Part shown: one piece after another, positions 1-7,236 of the stretch | How positions within the stretch are numbered: the stretch's first letter is position 1 | How the letters are laid out: each line of letters starts with the position of its first letter | Assembly: GCA_031367345.1 (NCBI GenBank) | Contig: JANLPR010000073.1 | Location: 1-16,453 of the forward strand | From: JADKIH01 sp031367345 | GTDB taxonomy: Bacteria > Bacteroidota > Bacteroidia > AKYH767-A > 2013-40CM-41-45 | DNA: 16,453 bases | Reading direction: 5' to 3' | The notes under the pieces: model-generated | The model's database searches: none | Seen by the model: only the letters and a program-made list of their open reading frames with translations | Told to the model about the DNA's origin: nothing | Translations under genes and position numbers: made by a program

Positions 1-49
1 TGTAGCTTCGGGTTCCGTCAATTCCTTAAACCCGTACATTGATTCCACT

Positions 50-1591
50 ATGAAAATTTTTCTACTACTATTTTCATTCAGTTTGTTGGGCCTTGCTACT
101 AAGGCCCAACTTTCTTTTGAAAAAATTTACTCGATTCATACTTGGACTCAAGGTGTAGATATAATTGAATCAGATTCTAATCAATACATTTGTGTTGGGA
201 TCGATTGTTTAGCTCAATTTGATCTTCAGCAGAATGAAACAGATCGTTACACCGGAATTATTTTTAAATTGAATTCGGTTGGCGATACACTTAAAAAAGT
301 ATTCATTGGACTGAAAGACTCTGTTAATTATAGCTCCTGGGGTGATTTCTCTTACCTACGGTTACAAACCATTCATTATACTCTCGATAATAATTTATTT
401 GTTGGAGCAACATTTGCCCCGCCTAATCCGATTAGCATTTACGAAGCTGGTGTAATGTTGATGAAGATCGATGAGAATTTAGATACGTTATGGACTAAAG
501 AGATTTACAGTCTTGGTTCGCAAACGATAATATGGAATTGCTGTCCGACACGTTCTGGAGGCTTTGCAATAACCGGAAAGAGAACAATTTCATCGCCTCT
601 TTCTGTTTACACTTTTTTAATTGTTGTCGACTCACTTGGCAACACTCTTTTAGACCGAAATTATCCACCTAATAGTCCCTTCTTTCGCATAGAATCTCAG
701 GGAATTGTAGAAACTTCTGAAGGTGGCTATTTTATAACAGGAACTCAAGACGATTTGAATGATAATTCGCAACCTTATTGTATTCGTATAGATTCTTTAG
801 GAAATGAATTATGGCGAATTTTATTACCCTATACTACAAGTTACAATGGCGCTTATAACATTGTAAAAACCAATGATGGAAACTATGTCTTTAGTTGGTA
901 CACACAAAGTCGCATCGGAACATACCTTATGTGGACAATGCACATTTCAAAAATAGATGAAGGCGGAAGTTTTATTTGGACAAAGGATTATTTCCCTACG
1001 TATGACATCGCTAATTTCTTGAAAGAAATGCCCAACGGTAATTTAGCAATGTATGGTTGGTACACCGATACTCTTGGTTTAGGAAGACAAGGCATGTTAG
1101 TTATCTGCGACTCGTCCGGTCAACTATTAAGCGTAAAAAAATATCAGTCGAATAGTTTATGGAATTTAATGGCAGGCAATTTTACCTCCGACGGAGAAAT
1201 GATTTTTTGCGGCGACACTTACTGTTGCAATAATTCAAGTCCTCTTGGCACTACAAGTAGTTTATGGATATTTAAAACCGACAGTCTTGGTTATATCACT
1301 GCCACAGGTGAATTGGCAGAAGAGCTAAAGAAAGGGATTAAATGGATTGATCCGTACCCAAATCCATCGACCGGAATTTTTAACATGGACGTGGAGCTTT
1401 CAGAAAAATTAGATGCATTTACAATGGATGTTTATGATATTTATTCCCGAAAAATAGAAAGTATAAAATTGAACAAAGGAAAAAATGTTTTTCAATTGGA
1501 CCTTTCGGCCGAAAAAAATGGTCAGTATTTGGTGGTCGTAGCTGCTAAGGACTTTAAAATGCAGGTGAAAAAGGTGATAGTAAATCGGTAG
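50..1591 (+). CDS. Secreted T9SS cargo protein with propeller-like repeats and type A sorting domain
   Basis: This is a 513-residue exported protein of unknown specific function. Residues 1-19 form a signal peptide (MKIF, a hydrophobic stretch, then a probable cut after ATKA before Gln20), which directs it through Sec. The middle (about 25-420) carries degenerate repeats of roughly 50 residues with lines such as 'DSLGNELW' and 'GGYFITGTQDD', resembling the beta-propeller-like repeats of Bacteroidota secreted proteins. The last 80 or so residues match a T9SS type A C-terminal sorting domain: a 'PYPNPSTGIF' opening near residue 435, a 'YDIYSRKI' strand, a 'GQYLVVV' strand and a basic end (KKVIVNR). 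The family route is export to the periplasm, then through the T9SS translocon to the cell surface or medium. No enzyme motif is visible. ATG at 50 is chosen because the signal peptide begins there. Architecture is like the protein at 8381-9952. No intrinsic terminator follows; repeat arrays do. Confidence 0.85.
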   Translation: MKIFLLLFSFSLLGLATKAQLSFEKIYSIHTWTQGVDIIESDSNQYICVGIDCLAQFDLQQNETDRYTGIIFKLNSVGDTLKKVFIGLKDSVNYSSWGDFSYLRLQTIHYTLDNNLFVGATFAPPNPISIYEAGVMLMKIDENLDTLWTKEIYSLGSQTIIWNCCPTRSGGFAITGKRTISSPLSVYTFLIVVDSLGNTLLDRNYPPNSPFFRIESQGIVETSEGGYFITGTQDDLNDNSQPYCIRIDSLGNELWRILLPYTTSYNGAYNIVKTNDGNYVFSWYTQSRIGTYLMWTMHISKIDEGGSFIWTKDYFPTYDIANFLKEMPNGNLAMYGWYTDTLGLGRQGMLVICDSSGQLLSVKKYQSNSLWNLMAGNFTSDGEMIFCGDTYCCNNSSPLGTTSSLWIFKTDSLGYITATGELAEELKKGIKWIDPYPNPSTGIFNMDVELSEKLDAFTMDVYDIYSRKIESIKLNKGKNVFQLDLSAEKNGQYLVVVAAKDFKMQVKKVIVNR

Positions 1592-1640
1592 AGATGGAAT
1601 GTATAATTGTCAAAAATTAAACTCAAGGGTCGCATACTTA

Positions 1641-1700
1641 GGTTAAAGGTTAAGGGTTAAAGGTCAAGGGTCAAAAGGTTAAAAGGTTAAAAGGTTAAAG
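1641..1700. repeat. GGTTAAA-type short tandem repeat array
   Basis: Eight tandem units can be read directly: four of 7 bp (GGTTAAA, GGTTAAG, GGTTAAA, GGTCAAG) followed by four of 8 bp (GGTCAAAA, GGTTAAAA twice, GGTTAAAG). The change from 7 to 8 bp is one extra A per unit. The array lies between two convergent genes, where no hairpin terminator was found. It resembles the heptanucleotide short tandem repeats described in cyanobacteria and seen between genes in some Bacteroidota. No function can be read from it. Confidence 0.85.
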
Positions 1701-1705
1701 ATTTG

Positions 1706-1768
1706 TCATTACTAATTAATCACTAATCATTACTCATTACTCATTATTCATTATTCATTATTCATTTC
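1706..1768. repeat. TCATTAT-type heptamer array overlapping the tag stop codon
   Basis: Nine heptamers in perfect 7-bp phase: TCATTAC, TAATTAA, TCACTAA, TCATTAC twice, TCATTAT three times, TCATTTC. Degeneracy rises away from the tag gene, so the units nearest the gene look youngest. The stop codon of tag (minus strand TGA, 1762-1764) is the first triplet of the last heptamer, so the array runs into the coding end. It sits 5 bp from the GGTTAAA-type array but has an unrelated unit. Confidence 0.85.
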
Positions 1769-2328
1769 CCTCTCGCTACACAGTCCACCAAATGGTCATT
1801 CACCATTCCGGCGGCTTGCATATAGGCGTAACAAATAGTTGAACCAACAAACTTAAATCCTCTGGAATAGAGGTCTTTACTCATTGCATCTGATTCTTTA
1901 GTTGTAGCAGGAACGGCCGTATGACTTTTCCGTTTTGAGTCTATAATTTTGTGTTTTGTAAACTGCCAGATGTACTGGTCGAACGACCCAAACTCTTTCT
2001 GAATCGCCAAAAATGCCTTCGCATTTCCAACTGTCGCAATCACTTTTAAACGATTCCGTATGATGCCGGCATCTCCCAACAACTTCTCAATCTTTGCTTC
2101 TTTGTACTTTGAAATTTTAACTGCATCGAAACCATCGAACGCTTTTCTAAAATTCTCTCGCTTATTCAGAATGGTACTCCAACTTAATCCGGCCTGAAAA
2201 GAATCTAATACGATGTATTCAAAATGTAACGCATCGTCGTGAACAGGAACACCCCACTCTTCATCGTGATACTTCATCATTAATTCGGATGAAAGACACC
2301 ATTTACAGCGGACTAATTCCTTTTTCAT
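1762..2328 (-). CDS. tag: DNA-3-methyladenine glycosylase I
   Basis: Base-excision repair enzyme that removes 3-methyladenine from alkylated DNA, leaving an abasic site. The 188 residues match the length of E. coli Tag (187). Landmarks align with a constant offset of four: zinc ligands Cys8, His21, His179 and Cys183 (E. coli 4, 17, 175, 179), the YHDEEWGVP block at 20-28, QAGLSW at 45-50, DAGIIRNR around 86-93, and GFKFVGSTICYAYMQAAG near the C terminus. Asp42 occupies the place of E. coli Glu38, a base-recognition residue; this is a conservative change. The ATG start lies 9 bp after the citrate synthase stop, so tag is very probably the last gene of the eno-citrate synthase transcript. Its 3' end overlaps a heptamer repeat array, which may have set the present stop codon. 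The identification is firm. Confidence 0.96.
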   Translation of the reverse strand: MKKELVRCKWCLSSELMMKYHDEEWGVPVHDDALHFEYIVLDSFQAGLSWSTILNKRENFRKAFDGFDAVKISKYKEAKIEKLLGDAGIIRNRLKVIATVGNAKAFLAIQKEFGSFDQYIWQFTKHKIIDSKRKSHTAVPATTKESDAMSKDLYSRGFKFVGSTICYAYMQAAGMVNDHLVDCVARGK

Positions 2329-2337
2329 TCAACGTTA

Positions 2338-3666
2338 TCAGAGTGATGTCTGAGCTGCTTTCGCCGCTTTCTCCTTCATACCTTCAAATGTAACTGAACC
2401 CGGACGCTCGATCGGATGTCCTAATGCTCGATCCCATAACAGTGAAGCAAGCACTCCTAACGAACGACTCACTCCAAAGAGAACCGTATAAAAATCATAT
2501 TCAACCAAACCATAATGAATCAACAATGCACCACTATGCGCATCTACATTTGGCCAAGGGTTTTTTATTTTTTTAATTCCTGTTAATATTTCCGGAACAA
2601 CTTCGTAAACCATTTTTACAATATGACAGTTCTCGTCATCCGGCATATACTTCTGTGCAAATTCCATCTGAGCTGTAAAACGCGGATCAGTTTTTCTAAG
2701 AACGGCATGACCATAACCAGGAACAACTTTCCCTTCTTCTATTGTTCTACTCACGTATTCCTGAATCTGTTCTTTAGTTGGCTTGCCTCCATCATAATAA
2801 TTGCGAAGATCCATAATCCAACGTACTACTTCCTGATTCGCCAAACCATGAAGCGGTCCTGCAAGTCCATTCATTCCGGCAGCAAATGATAAATAAGGAT
2901 CACTTAAAGCTGACCCAACTAAATGTGTAGAGTGAGCCGATACATTTCCTCCTTCGTGATCTGCGTGAATCGTTAAATACAAACGCATCATTCGTTTCAT
3001 ATCATAATCATCGTACCCTAACATGTGAGCAAAATTTGCTGCCCAGTCGAGTTTGTGATCGGGTTCTATATGAACATTGTTTTTATAGATACGACGATAA
3101 ATATAAGCGGCAACTCTTGGAAGACGAGCAATCAGATTCATCACATCTTCGTACATCGGATCCCAATATTCTTTTTTATTCAACCCTTTTCGATAAGCTG
3201 AAGCAAAAACCGATTCCGTTTGCAAGGCCATTACAGCAATGGTAAACTGCGTCATTGGATGAGTAGTGAGAGGCAATGCGTCCAATGTATCGAAAACATG
3301 TTTTGGAACATTGCAACGACGAGCCCAAGCATTACTTACCTCTGTTACGTTATCGTCGGTTGGCATTTCACCAATTAACATCAAATAGAAAATCCCTTCG
3401 GGCAATGGCTCAGTATCGCCATGCGACTTCGGTAACTTTTCTCGGAGTTCGGGAATTGTGTAACCGCGAAAACGAATTCCTTCCTCAGGATCGAGTTTAC
3501 TGGTTTCTGTAACCATGCCAATCATGCCTTTCATTCCACTATACACCTGATCGATTGTATACTGTCCTATTACATAATTACCATTCGCTTTAATGAAATC
3601 TTTTACTTCTGCGGCCATCGGCAAAGCAACCCTGGCGAAACTGTCTTTTATTTTATCCGTTTTCAC
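2338..3666 (-). CDS. Citrate synthase, mitochondrial/eukaryotic type
   Basis: Condenses acetyl-CoA and oxaloacetate to citrate, the entry step of the TCA cycle, in the cytoplasm. The 442-residue product resembles mitochondrial citrate synthase far more than the common bacterial GltA type. It has 'IHADHEGGNVSAH' (233-245), 'LSDPYLSFAAGMNGLAGPLHG' split around 254-274, 'PGYGHAVLRKTDPR' (316-329) and 'NPWPNVDAHSG' (369-379). The catalytic triad is His273, His320 and Asp375; the last two have the same numbers as in pig heart enzyme. There is no N-terminal targeting extension. Eukaryote-like citrate synthases in bacteria are established for Geobacter. The start is GTG (3666-3664): no ATG lies upstream in frame before the preceding gene's end, and the first internal Met (17) would remove conserved N-terminal sequence. 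Third gene of the eno cluster. Such enzymes are often dimeric without NADH control, but that is inference here. Confidence 0.95.
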   Translation of the reverse strand: MKTDKIKDSFARVALPMAAEVKDFIKANGNYVIGQYTIDQVYSGMKGMIGMVTETSKLDPEEGIRFRGYTIPELREKLPKSHGDTEPLPEGIFYLMLIGEMPTDDNVTEVSNAWARRCNVPKHVFDTLDALPLTTHPMTQFTIAVMALQTESVFASAYRKGLNKKEYWDPMYEDVMNLIARLPRVAAYIYRRIYKNNVHIEPDHKLDWAANFAHMLGYDDYDMKRMMRLYLTIHADHEGGNVSAHSTHLVGSALSDPYLSFAAGMNGLAGPLHGLANQEVVRWIMDLRNYYDGGKPTKEQIQEYVSRTIEEGKVVPGYGHAVLRKTDPRFTAQMEFAQKYMPDDENCHIVKMVYEVVPEILTGIKKIKNPWPNVDAHSGALLIHYGLVEYDFYTVLFGVSRSLGVLASLLWDRALGHPIERPGSVTFEGMKEKAAKAAQTSL

Positions 3667-3704
3667 TCTTAATTTATTATATCTGTTAAAAAAATAGGTG
3701 TCAG

Positions 3705-3962
3705 TTATCGACCAATCACCTTTTCCATTTTATCATTTTTTTTCCCGTCATCCAATTCAATTTCCGGTATCACTAGAAGTACACTTACCAAAAATCCTAT
3801 CACTAGAAGAATCCATACCATTGTTGTTATTCGCTTCTTTACTCCGCTTCTTTCAAAAAAAGGTTTCCGTTTCTTCTTCTTAATCTTTCTTCTCAATCGA
3901 CCTGTTCGAGGTGAAATTGAGTATTCTCCGGAAGCAATTTTATCTAAGGTATCTTGATCCAT
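3705..3962 (-). CDS. Small single-pass membrane protein of unknown function
   Basis: An 85-residue protein I do not recognise. Residues 1-21 are acidic to neutral (MDQDTLDKIASGEYSISPRTG). Residues 22-45 are strongly basic (RRKIKKKKRKPFF and VKKR). Residues 46-66 form one hydrophobic helix (TMVWILLVIGFLVSVLLVI). A charged tail of about 19 residues follows. By the positive-inside rule the N terminus should be cytoplasmic and the tail periplasmic. There is no signal-peptidase site or lipobox. The gene lies 29 bp after eno and 37 bp before citrate synthase on the same strand, so it is probably co-transcribed with them. A small hairpin (CATTCT-tttc-AGAATG, 3971-3986) lies just upstream. The position inside an apparent operon and a protein-like composition support a real gene; no role can be assigned. 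Confidence 0.72.
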   Translation of the reverse strand: MDQDTLDKIASGEYSISPRTGRLRRKIKKKKRKPFFERSGVKKRITTMVWILLVIGFLVSVLLVIPEIELDDGKKNDKMEKVIGR

Positions 3963-3991
3963 CTTAAAAACATTCTTTTCAGAATGAAAGT

Positions 3992-5284
3992 TTAGTGCGT
4001 TACAAATTTAAAATCTTTTCCGCCAAATCGTGCATTTGCACCTAAAGCTTCTTCAATTCGTAACAACTGATTGTATTTGGCAATCCGGTCTGAACGACTG
4101 GCCGATCCGGTTTTTATTTGTCCGGTATTCAGCGCAACTGCTAAATCGGCAATTGTAACATCTTCTGTTTCCCCGCTCCTATGGCTCATAACCGCTGTAT
4201 ATGAATTATTTTGAGCCATCGTTACAGCATTCATCGTTTCTGTTAATGTTCCAATCTGATTTACTTTTACAAGTATAGAGTTTGCTATGTTCTCTTTTAT
4301 CCCCCTACTTAATCTCTTCACATTAGTCACAAATAGATCGTCGCCAACTAACTGAATTTTAGAACCAACTAAATCTGTTAATTTTTTCCATCCTGCCCAA
4401 TCATCCTCTGCCAGTCCATCTTCAATCGAAATAATTGGATATTTTTTTACCCAGTCTGCCCAATAATTCGCCATTTCTGTTGGACTCAATTGATCGCCGG
4501 TCGATTTTTTAAAAATGTACTTACCAGATTTCTCATCATAAAATTCTGAAGCCGCAGCGTCCATCGCTATGTAAATATCTTTTCCGGGAGTATATCCTGC
4601 CTCTACAATTGCATCTAGTACCGATTGTATTGCCTCTTCATTCGATTTCATATTCGGAGCAAATCCTCCTTCGTCGCCTACATTTGTCGACAAACCTTTT
4701 TTCTTTAAAACCATTTTCAGATGATGGAAAACTTCTGTTCCCATTCGAAGTGCTTCACTGAAAGATGCAGCCCCTAAAGGCATGATCATAAACTCTTGAA
4801 AATCGATGCTGTTATCGGCATGCGATCCGCCATTCAAAATATTCATCATCGGAACCGGAAGCATGTTCGCATTTACTCCACCAATATAACGGTAAAGCGG
4901 TTGTCCGGTTTCGATGGCAGCAGCTTTGGCAGCAGCAAGACTCACTCCTAATATTGCATTGGCTCCTAGATTCGATTTGTTCTCCGTACCATCCAATTCA
5001 ATCATCCGCGCATCTATCATTCCTTGCTCCGATACCGGAAAACCATGCAATTCGTCGTTCAGAATTTTACTCACATTATGAACAGCCTTCAAAACTCCTT
5101 TACCCAAATATTTCTTCTTATCGTCATCTCGCAATTCCACAGCTTCGTGAATACCTGTTGATGCACCACTTGGAACTGCTGCTCGTCCCACCACTCCTTG
5201 ATCTGTAATCACATCTACTTCAATTGTCGGATTACCTCTTGAATCTAAGATTTGTCGGGCATGCACTCTTTCGATATAACTCAT
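3992..5284 (-). CDS. eno: Enolase (phosphopyruvate hydratase)
   Basis: Interconverts 2-phosphoglycerate and phosphoenolpyruvate in glycolysis and gluconeogenesis. At 430 residues it is full length for bacterial enolase. Conserved parts are visible in order: ARQILDSRGNPTIEVD (9-24), GASTGIHEAVELRD (40-53), SHADNSIDFQEFMIMP (154-169), the catalytic acid region GDEGGFAP with Glu205, the Mg2+ ligands Asp242, Glu288 (SIEDGL) and Asp315 (GDDLF), the catalytic base Lys340 (ILVKVNQIGT), and MSHRSGET with His368. All key residues are present. The ATG at 5284 begins the usual MSYIERVHAR N terminus. It is the first gene of a four-gene minus-strand cluster with a candidate promoter about 100 bp upstream (5381-5388). 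Identification is certain. Confidence 0.99.
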   Translation of the reverse strand: MSYIERVHARQILDSRGNPTIEVDVITDQGVVGRAAVPSGASTGIHEAVELRDDDKKKYLGKGVLKAVHNVSKILNDELHGFPVSEQGMIDARMIELDGTENKSNLGANAILGVSLAAAKAAAIETGQPLYRYIGGVNANMLPVPMMNILNGGSHADNSIDFQEFMIMPLGAASFSEALRMGTEVFHHLKMVLKKKGLSTNVGDEGGFAPNMKSNEEAIQSVLDAIVEAGYTPGKDIYIAMDAAASEFYDEKSGKYIFKKSTGDQLSPTEMANYWADWVKKYPIISIEDGLAEDDWAGWKKLTDLVGSKIQLVGDDLFVTNVKRLSRGIKENIANSILVKVNQIGTLTETMNAVTMAQNNSYTAVMSHRSGETEDVTIADLAVALNTGQIKTGSASRSDRIAKYNQLLRIEEALGANARFGGKDFKFVTH

Positions 5285-5380
5285 ATATTTTTCTGTTCAG
5301 AAGGATATTTAAAGCTGTAAGTAGTGTAAAGTAACACGGTCAATCCAATGTGGCTAATGCCATCGATTGAAAATGCAACG

Positions 5381-5388
5381 CAAAAGTA
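5381..5388 (-). promoter_or_regulatory. Candidate -7 element for eno
   Basis: Read on the minus strand this is TACTTTTG, an exact match to the Bacteroidota housekeeping consensus TAnnTTTG. No TTG is found 19-21 bp upstream; the sequence there is T-rich. If used, transcription would start near 5374, giving a leader of about 90 nt that contains a short hairpin (5351-5362). Confidence 0.5.
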
Positions 5389-5635
5389 AAAAAATCCCTT
5401 TATTACGAAATAAAATTCGTGAGGATTTCACATTAAAGCTACTATTTTTTTTCTTCAAGAATTTGATTCTGAAAAACGATGGAAAATATCCTCATTAGAA
5501 TGGACATACTTAAATGAAAACTCAAAATTCAACTCACACCATTGATGGCTTTACGACTGATAATCAACTACTTTTACCGTAACGACTATATGATTAACTT
5601 GACATACTATTTTTCTGTGGTTTGGTTTTTCTGAC

Positions 5636-5643
5636 TAATTTTA
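5636..5643 (+). promoter_or_regulatory. Candidate -7 element directly before the methyltransferase GTG
   Basis: TAATTTTA matches TAnnTTTG except at the last base. It ends 4 bp before the GTG at 5648, so a start site at the usual spacing would fall on or next to the start codon and give a leaderless mRNA. The -33 position (about 5614-5617) is only TCTG, a weak match. Confidence 0.35.
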
Positions 5644-5647
5644 CGGC

Positions 5648-6430
5648 GTGGATCAACTTTTCGCTGCAACAAACTTACTACGTTATCGACTTACTTCGGG
5701 AAATGCTCACGATGTTCACTCGCCTTTTGTATTCGGGCTTTTAAATGATGTTATTTCCGACACAACCCCTTACTACTGTTATAAACCTATTGAGCAGCTT
5801 AGATCCCAACTTTTAGCAGATAAAAGAATTATTACTGTAACCGATTTAGGTGCGAGCAAAAGCCCTCGTCACTATCAAAAAAAAATAAGTGACATTGCAA
5901 ACTCATCCTTGCAAGCTAAAAAATATTCACAGCTTTTATTCCGATTGGTAAACCATTTTGGTTGTAAACAAATTTTAGAAATTGGTACCTCATTGGGAAT
6001 TAGTACACTTTACCTTGCCATGGCGTCCGACAAAAGTAATGTGATTACTCTTGAAGGCAGCCCAGAAACAGCATTGATTGCTCAGGAGAACTTTCGAAAA
6101 TTAAAGCAAAATAGAATTGAATGTGTAATAGGAAATTTTGACGATACTCTGCCCAAAATTATCCATCATCTTCCCAAAGTAGATTTTGTTTATTTTGATG
6201 GCAATCACAGAAAAGAAACAACATTAAATTATTTTGAACAGTGTTTAAAAATAAAATCCAATGAAAGTATTTTTGTTTTCGACGACATCTATTGGAGCCG
6301 AGAAATGGCTTCAGCGTGGAAAACAATTTGTCGACATCCGGAGGTAAAAGTGAGTATCGATCTATTCAAGTTAGGAATAGTTTTTTTTAAGACTGAACTC
6401 ACCAAACAACATTTTTGTTTAAAATTTTAA
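5648..6430 (+). CDS. Class I SAM-dependent methyltransferase (O-methyltransferase-like)
   Basis: A 260-residue cytoplasmic protein with a Rossmann-type SAM-binding fold. Motif I is 'ILEIGTSLGISTLYLA' (109-124). 'ITLEGSPE' (133-140) supplies the acidic residue expected to bind the ribose (Glu136). 'DFVYFDGNHRKE' (179-190) and 'IFVFDDIYWS' (208-217) correspond to later strands and the Asp-rich site common in catechol-type O-methyltransferases. The N-terminal 'AHDVHSPFVFGLLNDV' block (20-35) is typical of a Bacteroidota subgroup. The substrate is unknown. The start is GTG at 5648: an in-frame TAA lies 12 bp upstream, and no ATG occurs before the conserved HSPF block. The gene appears monocistronic. 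Its stop codon lies within a perfect 16-bp palindrome (6417-6432). Confidence 0.85.
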   Translation: MDQLFAATNLLRYRLTSGNAHDVHSPFVFGLLNDVISDTTPYYCYKPIEQLRSQLLADKRIITVTDLGASKSPRHYQKKISDIANSSLQAKKYSQLLFRLVNHFGCKQILEIGTSLGISTLYLAMASDKSNVITLEGSPETALIAQENFRKLKQNRIECVIGNFDDTLPKIIHHLPKVDFVYFDGNHRKETTLNYFEQCLKIKSNESIFVFDDIYWSREMASAWKTICRHPEVKVSIDLFKLGIVFFKTELTKQHFCLKF

Positions 6431-6432
6431 AC
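6417..6432. other. AT-rich perfect palindrome at the methyltransferase stop codon
   Basis: GTTTAAAATTTTAAAC is identical to its reverse complement and covers the last codons and TAA of the methyltransferase gene. With no unpaired loop and no following T-run it is not a standard intrinsic terminator. It may be chance in AT-rich DNA. Confidence 0.3.
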
Positions 6433-6479
6433 TTAACTTGTACTGTCAGAAAATAACTTTTTAGTAACAGAATACTCCT

Positions 6480-6487
6480 TACTTTAG
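6480..6487 (+). promoter_or_regulatory. Candidate -7 element for the ABC ATPase-adenosyltransferase pair
   Basis: TACTTTAG is one base from TAnnTTTG and lies 25 bp before the ATG at 6513. No clear TTG is present 19-21 bp upstream (T-rich there). The expected start site near 6492 would leave a leader of about 20 nt. Confidence 0.4.
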
Positions 6488-6512
6488 CACGAATGATTTT
6501 AACAAAGAATTT

Positions 6513-7232
6513 ATGACCAAAGCTCTTCTTGAATTAAAAAATATCTCAAAAAGATATGTTATCGGAACTGAAACAGTCGACGCCCTTAAAAAAATCGACC
6601 TATCAATTAACAAAGGTGAATATGTTGCCTTAATGGGTCCTTCCGGTTCAGGAAAGTCGACGCTTATGAATATCATCGGCTGCTTGGATTCACCATCAAA
6701 CGGAACTTATTTTCTAAATAATAATCAAGTAAATCAGATGTCTGAAAACGATCTTGCTGAAATAAGAAATAAAGAGATCGGATTTATTTTCCAAACTTTT
6801 AATTTGATTCCCAGAAGCAATGCTCTTGACAATGTTGCACTGCCATTGGTCTATTCCGGATATTCAAAAGTAGATCGTGAGATAAAAGCAATTAAATCAT
6901 TGACGGATGTTGGATTACAAGATCGAATGAAACACAAGCCCAATGAATTGAGTGGTGGTCAACGCCAAAGAGTAGCGGTTGCTCGTGCATTGGTAAATAA
7001 TCCGTCCATTATTCTAGCCGATGAACCAACAGGAAATTTAGACTCTAAAACTTCCGAAGAAATTATGAAACTGTTTGAAGAAATTCATCAAAAAGGCAAC
7101 ACAATTATTCTCGTTACACACGAAGAAGACATTGCTCGTCACGCCCACCGAATTGTACGCTTAAAAGATGGCTTAATAGAGTCTGACCAAGCCAACTCAA
7201 CTTATGCCGGAGTAAATGCTAACTTAAATTAA
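6513..7232 (+). CDS. ABC transporter ATP-binding protein, LolD/MacB-like
   Basis: A 239-residue nucleotide-binding subunit that would power a membrane permease. All ABC motifs are intact: Walker A GPSGSGKST (42-50), Q-loop Gln93 in FIFQTFNLIPR, signature LSGGQRQRVAVARAL (146-160), Walker B IILADEPTGNLD (166-177) and switch His203 in VTHEED. The 'FQTFNLIPRSNALDNVALPL' stretch is typical of the LolD/MacB/FtsE branch, which serves lipoprotein release, macrolide or peptide export, or envelope work. No permease lies in the window, so the partner is encoded elsewhere and the substrate cannot be named. The ATG at 6513 overlaps the stop of a seven-codon upstream frame (ATGA). The adenosyltransferase gene begins 4 bp after its stop, so the two are likely co-transcribed. 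Confidence 0.93.
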   Translation: MTKALLELKNISKRYVIGTETVDALKKIDLSINKGEYVALMGPSGSGKSTLMNIIGCLDSPSNGTYFLNNNQVNQMSENDLAEIRNKEIGFIFQTFNLIPRSNALDNVALPLVYSGYSKVDREIKAIKSLTDVGLQDRMKHKPNELSGGQRQRVAVARALVNNPSIILADEPTGNLDSKTSEEIMKLFEEIHQKGNTIILVTHEEDIARHAHRIVRLKDGLIESDQANSTYAGVNANLN

Positions 7233-7236
7233 TGCT

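Larger units (their letters stand above)
5285..5647. other. Divergent intergenic region between eno and the methyltransferase gene
   Basis: This 363-bp gap has no convincing gene on either strand. It should contain the promoters of both flanking transcripts. Visible items are a TACTTTTG element for eno on the minus strand, an inverted repeat TTACGAA/TTCGTGA (5403-5422, one G-T pair) just upstream of it, a small TGGC-taat-GCCA hairpin in the eno leader (5351-5362), and a TAATTTTA element abutting the methyltransferase start. Nothing recognisable lies between about 5425 and 5600. Confidence 0.6.

Noticed and set aside
15..27. 13-base match to the antisense of the conserved 16S rRNA 907-926 region (CCGTCAATTCCTT)
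   Set aside because: The bases on both sides do not continue the rRNA sequence, so this is a chance match and not rRNA or a chimeric end.
1592..1640. Terminator after the first T9SS gene
   Set aside because: I looked for a hairpin with a T-run between the two convergent genes and found none; only the tandem repeats are there.
2623..3512. Plus-strand open frames opposite citrate synthase
   Set aside because: They lie antisense to a conserved enzyme gene, have no recognisable domain, and carry compositions expected from reading its complement.
3971..3986. Hairpin CATTCT-tttc-AGAATG between eno and the 85-residue gene as a terminator
   Set aside because: The stem is only 6 bp and has no adequate T-run on the minus strand, so it is more likely a minor mRNA structure or chance.
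4954..5208. Plus-strand open frame opposite enolase
   Set aside because: It is the antisense of the highly conserved N-terminal part of eno and has no independent support.
6479..6676. Minus-strand frame opposite the start of the ABC ATPase gene
   Set aside because: It covers the Walker A coding region in antisense and shows no protein features of its own.
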